From the NCBI GenBank assembly GCA_964551635.1, contig CAZKDZ010000076.1, positions 1-64,000 of the forward strand: a stretch of 64,000 nucleotides of DNA, in the 5' to 3' direction. This stretch comes from JAAXHE01 sp964551635 (GTDB taxonomy: Bacteria; Latescibacterota; UBA2968; GCA-2709665). The notes beneath the pieces are model-generated. The model did no database searches. It saw only the letters and a program-made list of their open reading frames with translations, and was not told the origin of the DNA. Of this stretch, positions 50,414 to 58,762 are shown piece after piece. Position 1 is the stretch's first letter, and each line of letters opens with the position of its first letter. A program made the translations under genes and the position numbers.

Positions 50414-52132
50414 ATGAGAACAATCTCGAGGGCTATTTGCCTATGGCTTTTCTTTGCCGCATTTACAGCGGCCGGAATCGGGGCGGAGACCGCCTCCCCG
50501 CTGCTGCAGGCCATGCGAGAGGAATTGAACCGCTCCGTTGACCTGCTCAAACGGCAGCCGGTCCCGCCCTATTTTCTGAGTTATGAGATCACGGAAACGC
50601 ACGAGATTCGCGTCGAGGCGTCCTTCGGTGCGCTGACCCGCGATCGGGAAACGCGCCGTCGTCTGTTGGACATCGATCTGCGCGTGGGTGACTACGCCTT
50701 CGACAACACGCACCCTGTCAGGGGCCGCATACCCAGTTGGAGCCGTCGGTTTTCAAGGATAGATATCCCGATTGAGAATGACCCCGACGCGATTCGCAGT
50801 GTCCTTTGGTACCACACCGATAGAAAGTACAAGCGCGCTATCGAGCAGTTGACAACCGTCAAGACGAATGTTCAGGTCAAAGTGGAAGAAGAAGACCAGT
50901 CTGCGGATTTTTCGCGAGAGCCCGCTGAACGGTATATAGAGGAACACGCATCCTTCGATATCTCTCGTGACGAATGGGTGGCCAGACTTAAGAAATATAC
51001 AGCGCCGTTCTCCGCGCACGGTGACATCTACCAGGCTGATGCCAGTCTCACGGCGAATATCTCGACTCGTCAGTACGTCAACAGCGAGGGCAGCGAGGTC
51101 CAGACCTCCCAGGTGCTCTACCGACTCTTTATCTATGCCTTTACAAAGGCTGACGACGGCATGGTGTTGCCGCGTTACGAGTCTTTTTCCGCAATCGCTG
51201 AGGAGGGCTTACCGGGCGATGACGAGATTCTTGAAATCGTCGAGCGCATGATCGCCGATCTTCAAGCCCTCCGGGACGCCCCGGTCGTAGCACCCTATAC
51301 GGGCCCGGCCATCCTTTCCGGCCGCGCCAGTGGCGTCCTGTTTCATGAAATCTTCGGTCACCGCATCGAGGGCCACCGCCAGAAGCGAGAGGAAGAGGGT
51401 CAGACCTTTAAAAAGAAGATAGGCGAGAGAGTACTGCCCGAGACATTTTCAGTGGTTTTCGACCCCACCACGCGCAACATGGCCGGAAAGGACCTGGTTG
51501 GCGCCTACGCGTACGACAATCAGGGTGTCAAGGCACAGCGCGTGACCGTTGTGGAAAACGGGATCTTCCGCCGCTTCCTCATGTCCCGTTCGCCGATCGA
51601 GGGCTTCCCGAACTCCAACGGGCACGGTCGAAAACAGCCGGGCTACAGCCCGGTAGCACGGCAGTCCAACCTCATTGTGGAGACGTCCGAGCCGCTCAGC
51701 CGTGCCAGTCTCAAGGAAATGCTCATCGAGCAATGCCGCAAGGACGGCAAGGACTTCGGCCTTTACTTTGAGGATATTCAGGGGGGATTCACCATAACCG
51801 GACGCTTTATCCCGAACGCGTTTAACGTGCTCCCGATCATGGTCTACCGAATCTACACCGACGGACGAGAAGAATTGGTACGAGGGGTCGATCTCATTGG
51901 AACACCGCTTACTGCCTTCAGCCGGATCGCCGCTGCCGACGATCACGTCGATGTTTTCAACGGCAGGTGCGGCGCCGAGTCGGGGCTCGTGCCCGTGGCC
52001 GCGGTTTCCCCGGGCATCTTCATCACGCAGATCGAGGTGCAGAAGAAACCGAAGTCCCAGGAGCGGCGCCCAATTCTCGAGGCGCCGTCTTCCGATACGC
52101 CTGATGAGGGCGAAACAGGAGGCCTGCTCTGA
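50414..52132 (+). CDS. Exported TldD-family metallopeptidase, zinc motif intact
   Basis: A 572-residue protein with a signal peptide (ICLWLFFAAFTAAGIGA) and a TldD/PmbA fold. The zinc motif H311-E-x3-H316 in FHEIFGHRIEGH is complete. SGRASGVLFHEIFGHRIEGH and VYRIYTDGREELVRG are family text. Cytoplasmic TldD-TldE pairs process microcins and unfolded peptides; the leader here predicts export. The frame opens at 50366 without a suitable start. A second, degenerate paralogue follows 29 bp later, so the two are likely a heteromer. Confidence 0.9.
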   Translation: MRTISRAICLWLFFAAFTAAGIGAETASPLLQAMREELNRSVDLLKRQPVPPYFLSYEITETHEIRVEASFGALTRDRETRRRLLDIDLRVGDYAFDNTHPVRGRIPSWSRRFSRIDIPIENDPDAIRSVLWYHTDRKYKRAIEQLTTVKTNVQVKVEEEDQSADFSREPAERYIEEHASFDISRDEWVARLKKYTAPFSAHGDIYQADASLTANISTRQYVNSEGSEVQTSQVLYRLFIYAFTKADDGMVLPRYESFSAIAEEGLPGDDEILEIVERMIADLQALRDAPVVAPYTGPAILSGRASGVLFHEIFGHRIEGHRQKREEEGQTFKKKIGERVLPETFSVVFDPTTRNMAGKDLVGAYAYDNQGVKAQRVTVVENGIFRRFLMSRSPIEGFPNSNGHGRKQPGYSPVARQSNLIVETSEPLSRASLKEMLIEQCRKDGKDFGLYFEDIQGGFTITGRFIPNAFNVLPIMVYRIYTDGREELVRGVDLIGTPLTAFSRIAAADDHVDVFNGRCGAESGLVPVAAVSPGIFITQIEVQKKPKSQERRPILEAPSSDTPDEGETGGLL

Positions 52133-52161
52133 TTCCCATTTCATGCCCCAGGAGCCATCAC

Positions 52162-53937
52162 ATGCACAGGGTGATTCCCTTCCTTATGATCGCGGCCGTC
52201 GGCCTTCTGGCGGCTCCGGCCGCCCGCGCAGAAGAAAGCATACTGCAACGTGCCCTGCGTGACGAACTGTCGCGTTCGATGAAGGAACTCCAGCTTGAAG
52301 CCCTGGATCGACCGTACTTTATTTCATATCTCGTGCGCGAAATTAAGGCCAGGGTAGCCTCGGCGACCTTCGGCAGTCTGCTGGAGAGCAGGGAGGTCCA
52401 CTCGCGCACGCTGAACGTAGAAGTGAGGGTGGGAGACTACGCCCTCGACAATACCAACTTTCGCTCGTTCACCTTCGGCGGATCGGGCGTGGTCCGTATG
52501 CGGGGCGGCCGTGTGACATTGCCCGTGGAAGACAGCTATAGTGAGCTCCGGCGCAAGATCTGGCTGGCCACCGACGGCGCATACAAGACCGCGCTGGAAG
52601 ATCTGGCCAAGAAGCGCGCCGTGCTGCAGAACAAGACGCGCACCGAAGAGATACCCGATTTCAGCAGAGAGGCGCCGGCAACCGAAGTGTTTGAGGTGGC
52701 GCCGATCGTTGTGAATCTTGACACACTCGAACAGCGAGCACGCCATCTTTCCGCGCTGTTCCGTGACATGCCCGACGTCTACACATCACGGGTGCGAATG
52801 AGCGGCAATAACACCAGATACGAATACGTGAACAGCGAGGGCACTTCGTTTTCGGTAACAACTTCCGGCGTAGGGTTCACTGCGGTTGCCGCCACGCAAG
52901 CCCTCGACGGCATGCCCCTCGAAGACTTCGTCGCCGCATACGCCCGAACACCCGAAACCCTGCCTGGCGACGGGGAACTTGCTGACAGGATCGGTGTTAT
53001 GGGAAAACGCCTGAGTGCATTGCGTCATGCACCGCTCGTCAATCGCTTTACCGGTCCGGTAATTTTCGTCGGCCAGGCGGCGACGGAACAGTTCAATCAG
53101 GGTTTTTTACCCTACCTGCTGTCGAACCGCCGGGCGTTGCACGACAATCCCGATTACGAAGGCTATTACCCGCAAAAGAAGGAGAATCCTTTCCTTGACA
53201 GGATCGGCGTGCGTGTCCTGCCCGAATTCCTGAACGTGCGCTCCGTTCCACACATCGACACCTACAAGAATCAACCACTCTTGGGCGCGTATCGTATCGA
53301 TGATGAAGGGGTGCGTGCGCGCGAGATCCAGCTTGTACGGTCCGGCGTACTGGAAAACCTGCTGACGACTCGCACTCCCGTTCGCGGCCTCCGCCGCAGT
53401 ACCGGAAGCCGTCGCGGCCCCGGGGTCGCGCCGGGCAATATACTGGTTGAACCTGAGAAGGGATTGAGCGAAGAGCAGATCCGAAAAGAATTCTACGAAC
53501 TGATAAGAAGACAGAAAAAAGAATACGGATACATCGTCACACGCATGTCTAATCCGTCGTACAGTGCGTCCGAAGCGCCGGTCGTTGTAACATTCGGCGG
53601 CTCGGAAAATGGGGGAGCCAGGCTGCAAAACCCGATCGTCATTTACAGGGTCTATCTCGACGGGCGGAGGGAACTGGTTCGAAATGCGGAATTGGGTGGT
53701 ACGGGCGCCTATACCTTCAAGGACATCTTCAGGGTGTCCAGGACGCATGAAGTCAATACGGTAACCTTTCGGTCGGAGGATAATTCCTCGCCGTTTTCCG
53801 GCAGTGGCCGAGGACGTCTGGTTCTTGTAGGTATCGTCACTCCACGAATGGTCCTGTTCGAGGACATCACGTTGAAGCCGCCCTCCGGCGAGATCCCCAG
53901 GTCCCCGGTTTCCCCGCATCCTTACTTCGGCGGTTGA
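52162..53937 (+). CDS. Exported TldD/PmbA-family protein lacking the zinc motif
   Basis: A 591-residue paralogue of the preceding gene with its own signal peptide (FLMIAAVGLLAAPAARA). It aligns along its length (for example RYEYVNSEGTSFS against RQYVNSEGSEVQ and VYRVYLDGRRELVRN against VYRIYTDGREELVRG). The zinc ligands are replaced: HEIFGH becomes NQGFLP at 312-317. This matches the TldE role, an inactive partner that helps form the substrate chamber. The pair would act in the periplasm on an unknown peptide or protein. Confidence 0.85.
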   Translation: MHRVIPFLMIAAVGLLAAPAARAEESILQRALRDELSRSMKELQLEALDRPYFISYLVREIKARVASATFGSLLESREVHSRTLNVEVRVGDYALDNTNFRSFTFGGSGVVRMRGGRVTLPVEDSYSELRRKIWLATDGAYKTALEDLAKKRAVLQNKTRTEEIPDFSREAPATEVFEVAPIVVNLDTLEQRARHLSALFRDMPDVYTSRVRMSGNNTRYEYVNSEGTSFSVTTSGVGFTAVAATQALDGMPLEDFVAAYARTPETLPGDGELADRIGVMGKRLSALRHAPLVNRFTGPVIFVGQAATEQFNQGFLPYLLSNRRALHDNPDYEGYYPQKKENPFLDRIGVRVLPEFLNVRSVPHIDTYKNQPLLGAYRIDDEGVRAREIQLVRSGVLENLLTTRTPVRGLRRSTGSRRGPGVAPGNILVEPEKGLSEEQIRKEFYELIRRQKKEYGYIVTRMSNPSYSASEAPVVVTFGGSENGGARLQNPIVIYRVYLDGRRELVRNAELGGTGAYTFKDIFRVSRTHEVNTVTFRSEDNSSPFSGSGRGRLVLVGIVTPRMVLFEDITLKPPSGEIPRSPVSPHPYFGG

Positions 53938-53980
53938 GTACAGGGCGTTGGGCGAACGGGCGTCATCTTCAGGTCCCGGT

Positions 53981-54985
53981 TCATACGCCGGTGAACGCTT
54001 TGGCCTTGTCCTCATTTACGGCTTGCCGTGAGTTGCGCTCGCCGCGCAGCTCGCCCCACAGCGCGATCGCGATCCCCGTGAGGATGATGCCGCCGCCGAT
54101 AAGCTGCGCGGGCATGGGGACCTCGCCCAGGATAAGCCCCGCGAAGAGGACCCCGGCCACCGGCGAGAAGGACGACGCCGTGGCGATGTCTGCGGGGCGC
54201 ACGCGTTTGATGCCGGAAAACCACGCCAATTGCCCGCAGGCCACCACGATGCCCCCGTAAAGGGCCATCCAGCCCCACAACACCGGCGAGAAGACGTCGG
54301 CGAAGTGCTCGATTCCGAAGAGGTAGAGTCCGATTCCCAGGAAGAAGATTGCGCCAAGCAGGTTCCGATAGACGCTGAAGATTCCCAGGGGGATCGTCTG
54401 AAGCTGCTTTCGACCGATTTCCGCGCCGCATACCAGCAAAACGGTCGCGGCCGCCGCGAAAACCTCACCGCTGCCCACGCCGCCCCGCATTCGCGCCGCC
54501 GCCATGCTTTCCGGCGACGCATCCGTCTGCAGCACAAGCGTTGCCGCAACGCCCCCGACCGCGCACAACGCTCCGAATACCGCCGTTCCGCTCGATTTCT
54601 CCCGATAGAAAATCCAGGCCAGCAACAGGACAAGCGGGATTTCGATCGTCTCGATCAGGACGATATTGGTGACCGAGGTGCGCGAAATGGCCGTAAACAT
54701 CAGGGCCGGCGCGACCGCGCCCGATGTTAGCGCCAGGACGGTCTGAACCAGCCACTGTCGGCGCGACAGCCTTCGCAGACGGGAGGGGCGCCATTCCCGT
54801 CGATTGAGGACGAACAGGGTCAACGCCGCCACGAGGTTTCCGGCGAAGAGGAGGTTACAGAAGGATATAGGATTGCGGCCGTCGATCAGGTTCGCCTGAC
54901 CGATTTCCACCAGGCGCGCCACCACCGATGCGGCGGCTGCGAAGATCAGTATTGCAATCCACAGATAGATTCTACCCCAGGTCAT
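53981..54985 (-). CDS. EamA/DMT-family membrane transporter
   Basis: A 334-residue protein with ten predicted helices in two EamA repeats. Text such as ISRTSVTNIVLIETIEIPLVLLLAWIF and ATASSFSPVAGVLFAGLILGEVP is characteristic of drug/metabolite transporters. ATG 54985 follows GGAGG on the minus strand. It is convergent with the TldD-like operon and separated from it by 43 bp. The substrate is not predictable. Confidence 0.88.
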   Translation of the reverse strand: MTWGRIYLWIAILIFAAAASVVARLVEIGQANLIDGRNPISFCNLLFAGNLVAALTLFVLNRREWRPSRLRRLSRRQWLVQTVLALTSGAVAPALMFTAISRTSVTNIVLIETIEIPLVLLLAWIFYREKSSGTAVFGALCAVGGVAATLVLQTDASPESMAAARMRGGVGSGEVFAAAATVLLVCGAEIGRKQLQTIPLGIFSVYRNLLGAIFFLGIGLYLFGIEHFADVFSPVLWGWMALYGGIVVACGQLAWFSGIKRVRPADIATASSFSPVAGVLFAGLILGEVPMPAQLIGGGIILTGIAIALWGELRGERNSRQAVNEDKAKAFTGV

Positions 54986-55203
54986 CGGTCCTCCATCGCG
55001 GCGGGCGCCCCGATGCCGTATCGCGCGAGATCACGTTCGCATCGAGTACGAGCAGTACGCGTGTATTCCAATTCTATCTCCCGCTTGACGCGGGTGAATC
55101 CGGGCGCTTTATTGTACCCAATACCGTGTTTCCACGCAAACGCGCAGTTTCTCCTCCGGACACCCGAGGCCGCGCGTTTTCGGATATCACGATAGGGAGA
55201 CCG

Positions 55204-55587
55204 ATGAATATGACACCTTCCACGAAACTGACAGGAATGAGCCCGCAATTCCTGGTGGCCGACCTGGACCGGTCGATCGGATTCTATACCGGGCAGCTCG
55301 GATTCGACCTGGACTTCCGGTACGAACACTTCTACGCCGGAATCGTGCGGGACGGTCACTCCATCCATCTCAAGCTCTCCGACGCGCCGCGCGGCGAGAG
55401 GGATTTCCGCCGGGAGAACGAGCACCTGGACGTCACGTTTACGGTGGACGATATCCGGACCGCGTACAGGGACGCACAGAGCAAGTCCGTTCCGGTCATT
55501 CAGCCGCTCAGGAAGATGCCCTACGGCCACGAATTCTACGTCTCGGATCCCGACGGGTATATCCTCGCCTTTGTCGAGACGAAATAG
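55204..55587 (+). CDS. VOC superfamily (glyoxalase-like) protein
   Basis: A 127-residue VOC protein. LTGMSPQFLVADLDRSIGFYTGQLGFDLDF opens the first module, LDVTFTVDDIRTAY the second, and YVSDPDGYILAFVE ends it. Paired metal ligands (H/E) are plausible but not certain. ATG 55204 follows AGGGAGACCG; the frame opens at 54928, overlapping the divergent transporter, and is unlikely. Role unknown; such proteins include dioxygenases and glyoxalase I. Confidence 0.87.
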   Translation: MNMTPSTKLTGMSPQFLVADLDRSIGFYTGQLGFDLDFRYEHFYAGIVRDGHSIHLKLSDAPRGERDFRRENEHLDVTFTVDDIRTAYRDAQSKSVPVIQPLRKMPYGHEFYVSDPDGYILAFVETK

Positions 55588-55650
55588 CTCAGGCCGTCGT
55601 AGATGGCGATTGCAACGACGAAACGGGCCTCCCGATGGTTGTCGTCGGAC

Positions 55651-55694
55651 TTGACATTGTCGATGGATTTTCTTATACGTATAATACACGTATA
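55651..55694 (+). promoter_or_regulatory. Toxin-antitoxin promoter with overlapping inverted repeat
   Basis: TTGACA (55651-55656) is 17 bp from TATACG (55674-55679). TATACGT (55674-55680) and ACGTATA (55688-55694) form a 7-bp inverted repeat around ATAATAC, overlapping the -10 box. This is the usual place for autorepression by an antitoxin. Confidence 0.65.
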
Positions 55695-55730
55695 CATGGT
55701 TTCCGTGCCGTCTGAATCGGAGGAATTCAT

Positions 55731-55961
55731 ATGCGCAAAAAACTGACCATCACCATTGATAGAGAAGTGTATGAAGGCCTGCATCAAATCATCGGCCGAC
55801 GCCGCATCAGCCGCTTCGTAGAAACGCTGGTGCGCCCGCACGTGCTTCGCCCCGACCTCGAGAAGGCATACGCAGAGATGGCGCTCGACGAAGAACGGGA
55901 AGCCGAAGCCGCGGAATGGGCGGAAGCAACCGTGGGGGACGCATTCGATGCTCAGAGGTGA
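55731..55961 (+). CDS. Antitoxin of a MazEF/PemIK-like pair
   Basis: A 76-residue protein. The first 45 residues (KKLTITIDREVYEGLHQIIGRRRISRFVETLVRPHV) look like a ribbon-helix-helix DNA-binding domain; the acidic C-terminal tail (MALDEEREAEAAEWAEATVGD) would wrap the toxin. A GGAGG site precedes the ATG. Its stop lies beyond the toxin start, giving a 14-bp overlap. Confidence 0.88.
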   Translation: MRKKLTITIDREVYEGLHQIIGRRRISRFVETLVRPHVLRPDLEKAYAEMALDEEREAEAAEWAEATVGDAFDAQR

Positions 55962-56268
55962 AGTATGGTGGGTGAGTTTCAACCCGTCCATTGGCGGCGA
56001 AGTCCGCAAGAGACGTCCCGCGATTATCGTGAGTAACGACGCATTCAACAGGTATCTGAATCGTGTTCAGGTTGTGCCGTTAACGAGCAATCTCGATCGC
56101 CTCTATCCCAGTGAAGCCTATGTGACTGTGAGTGAAGAAAGAAGCAAGGCGATGGCCGATCAGTTGACAACCGTAAGCAAACACCGGTTAACAGCGCTTC
56201 AAGGGCGAATCTCAGTTTCGGAACTGGACAGCGTGGAACGCGCGATAAGGACTCAGTTAGGCATGTGA
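55948..56268 (+). CDS. MazF/PemK-family endoribonuclease toxin
   Basis: A 106-residue toxin. RGEVWWVSFNPSIGGEVRKRRPAIIVSND is the diagnostic N-terminal block, with VQVVPLTS and QLTTVSKHRLTALQGRIS following. Family members cut mRNA at short sequences. It overlaps the antitoxin gene by 14 bp, the usual coupling. Confidence 0.93.
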   Translation: MLRGEVWWVSFNPSIGGEVRKRRPAIIVSNDAFNRYLNRVQVVPLTSNLDRLYPSEAYVTVSEERSKAMADQLTTVSKHRLTALQGRISVSELDSVERAIRTQLGM

Positions 56269-56314
56269 TGCCCGCAATCCGATGAGACTTTCAAAGGAGG
56301 GGAAGTCAAACACG

Positions 56315-57541
56315 ATGGCAACCATCAACGCCAACTACAACAAACTATCGGCCGGCTATCTGTTTCCGGAAATCGCGAGGCGGACCGGGGCCTATCTGGA
56401 CGAACATCCGGGAGTCGACGTAATGCGCCTCGGCATCGGAAACACCACCGAGCCGCTGCCTCCGAGTGTGATTTCCGGGTTGCACCAGGCCGTTGACAAA
56501 CTCGCGGCTGTCGAGACCTATACCGGTTACGCGGACGGGAGTGAAGGCGAGCTGCCTCTCAGAGAGGCGATCGCCGGCCGATACGCGGAGCGCGGTGTTA
56601 CGCTGGATCCGGACGAGATCTTCGTGAGCGACGGCGGAAAGCCGGATTCCGCGAATATTCAGTCCATCTTCGGCCTGGACAACGTGGTGGCGGTGCAGGA
56701 TCCGGCCTATCCCGTCTACGTGGACAGCAACGTAATCGCCGGAAGGACGGGGAAGGCGGAGGCGGGACAGTACGAGGGAATCGTATACATGCCCTGCACC
56801 GAGGCGAACGGCTTCTTTCCCGAATTGCCGACGGACAAAGTGGACCTGATCTACATCTGCAGCCCGAACAATCCCATCGGTTCCGTTGCAACAGCGAGTC
56901 AGCTTCAGACCTTTGTGGACTATGCCCGGGAACAACGGGCGGTGATCATCTTCGACGCGGCGTACTGCGCCTATATTTCGGATCCCGAGGTGCCGCACAG
57001 CATCTTTGAGGTGGACGGCGCAAGTTCATGCGCGATCGAGATCAACAGCTTTTCCAAGGACACCGGCTTTACGGGCGTGCGGCTGGGCTGGACGGTGGTC
57101 CCCCGGGAACTCGCCGTGGAAGACGCCGGGCCCGGCGTTGTACAGGGGCTCTGGCGCAGACGCCAGAATACGATGTTCAACGGCGCCTCCAATATCGTGC
57201 AGGGCGGCGGGCTGGCGGTGTTTACGGAAGCGGGAAAATCGGAGTGCGCCGCGATGGTCGCCTATTATATGGCCAACGCCGCTCGCATCCGTGCGGGGCT
57301 GGAAGGGATGGGACTGACGGTCTATGGCGGGGTCCACGCGCCGTATCTCTGGATGAAGACGCCCGGGGGCATGGGTTCGTGGGAGTTCTTCGACAAACTG
57401 CTTTCCGAGGCGCACGTCGTCGGGACGCCGGGGGCGGGATTCGGCCCAAGCGGCGAGGGCTTCTTCAGGTTGAGCGCATTCGGACACCGCGAGGACATCG
57501 AGTCGGCCGTGGAGAGCATCGAGAAAAATTTAAGGCTGTAG
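56315..57541 (+). CDS. dapL: LL-diaminopimelate aminotransferase
   Basis: A 408-residue class I/II PLP enzyme. The DapL type is shown by NANYNKLSAGYLFPEIARRT, RLGIGNTTEPLPPSVI, ETYTGYADGSEG and the PLP-lysine block INSFSKDTGFTGVRLGW. It makes LL-diaminopimelate from tetrahydrodipicolinate in one step, feeding lysine and peptidoglycan. ATG 56315 follows AAAGGAGGGG. The presence of DapL instead of the succinylase route is typical of Chlamydiae, Cyanobacteria, many FCB-group and related bacteria. Confidence 0.95.
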   Translation: MATINANYNKLSAGYLFPEIARRTGAYLDEHPGVDVMRLGIGNTTEPLPPSVISGLHQAVDKLAAVETYTGYADGSEGELPLREAIAGRYAERGVTLDPDEIFVSDGGKPDSANIQSIFGLDNVVAVQDPAYPVYVDSNVIAGRTGKAEAGQYEGIVYMPCTEANGFFPELPTDKVDLIYICSPNNPIGSVATASQLQTFVDYAREQRAVIIFDAAYCAYISDPEVPHSIFEVDGASSCAIEINSFSKDTGFTGVRLGWTVVPRELAVEDAGPGVVQGLWRRRQNTMFNGASNIVQGGGLAVFTEAGKSECAAMVAYYMANAARIRAGLEGMGLTVYGGVHAPYLWMKTPGGMGSWEFFDKLLSEAHVVGTPGAGFGPSGEGFFRLSAFGHREDIESAVESIEKNLRL

Positions 57542-57656
57542 CCTGTTTCAACTCAGCAAACATAAACAATCACCAATTTGCGTGCGCTTTTCTGCTCGGT
57601 AAACGCCTTACGCGTGGGGCACTGAACGCCAGCTGAATCGGATACGCGCCGGAAGG

Positions 57657-58619
57657 ATGAAAATGCGACTGCGGGTCCTTGTTTTCTGTGTGTCGATGGG
57701 GTTGGCCTCCTCGGGTCTCTCGGAGGAGATGAAAACGCCGCCCAAACTCACGGTTGGCTTCCGCTTTACATCGGCTTTCGGGCAGAAGGGCGGGGGCATT
57801 GGGCACTTTCACGAGCCATCCGCAATCGCCCTCGACACGTTCGGCAATCTCTACGTGGCCGATACGGGCAACGACCGCATCCAGAAGTTCGATGCGGAGG
57901 GTTCGTATGTGTCGGAAGTGGGTACGTTCGGCTGGGACCCCGGTCAATTCAGCCAGCCGACAGGGGTGGCGGTGGGACAGGGCGGACTCGAGGTATGTGT
58001 CGCGGACGGGAGAAACAATCGCATCCAGATCTTCAGCCCTCACTTCCGCCTTTTGAGTGTGGTCGGCGGGCGGGACGTCGACGGTCCGATCCGGATGGGA
58101 ACGCTCGGCGGGATCGCGGTATCCGATGACGGTGAGCTCTACGTGTCGGATACCGATGCGGACCAGGTTGTACAGATCAGCGATTACAGCCCCGTGGAGA
58201 ACCAGTTCGGGGGGTATGAGTACGGCGCCGACAGGCTCCGGCGTCCTCTGGGCCTCGCCGTGGGACAGAAGAACGAGGTCTACGTTTGTGACAGCGAGAA
58301 CGATCGGGTCGCGGTATTCGACCGGTACGGAAACTTCATGAAGAGCCTGGCGGAAGGGTCGCTCTCCGGACCCGCCGGCGTATGCACCGGGCCTGAGGAT
58401 GTACTGTTTGTGGCGGATACCGGGCATCACCGTATCGTGGTACTGGATCTTCGGACGGGGGAGGTGGCCTTGCTGATCGGCGGGCCCGATGCCGGTGGCC
58501 GGACGGGCGCGTTCAGGGCCCCTGCAGACGTGGCCTTCGGCGCCGGGAGATTCCTCTTTGTTCTGGACGGCGGCAACCATCGCATTCAGAAGTTGGAAAT
58601 GCTGATCAGCAGAAGGTAG
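57657..58619 (+). CDS. Exported NHL-repeat beta-propeller protein
   Basis: A 320-residue protein with a signal peptide (LRVLVFCVSMGLASSGLSEE) and about six NHL repeats, for example AIALDTFGNLYVADTGNDRIQKFDA, GVAVGQGGLEVCVADGRNNRIQIF and GLAVGQKNEVYVCDSENDRVAVFD. NHL propellers bind proteins or ligands; no catalytic site is evident. ATG 57657 or 57663 may be used (GGAAGG suits 57663). A terminator follows. It may belong to the envelope group encoded downstream. Confidence 0.85.
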   Translation: MKMRLRVLVFCVSMGLASSGLSEEMKTPPKLTVGFRFTSAFGQKGGGIGHFHEPSAIALDTFGNLYVADTGNDRIQKFDAEGSYVSEVGTFGWDPGQFSQPTGVAVGQGGLEVCVADGRNNRIQIFSPHFRLLSVVGGRDVDGPIRMGTLGGIAVSDDGELYVSDTDADQVVQISDYSPVENQFGGYEYGADRLRRPLGLAVGQKNEVYVCDSENDRVAVFDRYGNFMKSLAEGSLSGPAGVCTGPEDVLFVADTGHHRIVVLDLRTGEVALLIGGPDAGGRTGAFRAPADVAFGAGRFLFVLDGGNHRIQKLEMLISRR

Positions 58620-58719
58620 GATGCTCAGTCCGAACGTACCATCCAGGACTCGGGAGTCATCAGGAGGGGTCGTGGGGTCTTGAAGGCCGGCAGGCCGGAT
58701 AAGCTCTTTTTGACGGGCT

Positions 58720-58762
58720 GCCGGGGTCGGAACCGGGTTTTTGCAATTCCCGGCCTTTTTTT
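58720..58762 (+). terminator. Intrinsic terminator abutting the next gene
   Basis: GCCGGG (58720-58725) pairs with CCCGGC (58749-58754), followed by C and seven Ts (58756-58762). The next ATG is at 58763, immediately after the T-run. Confidence 0.7.
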
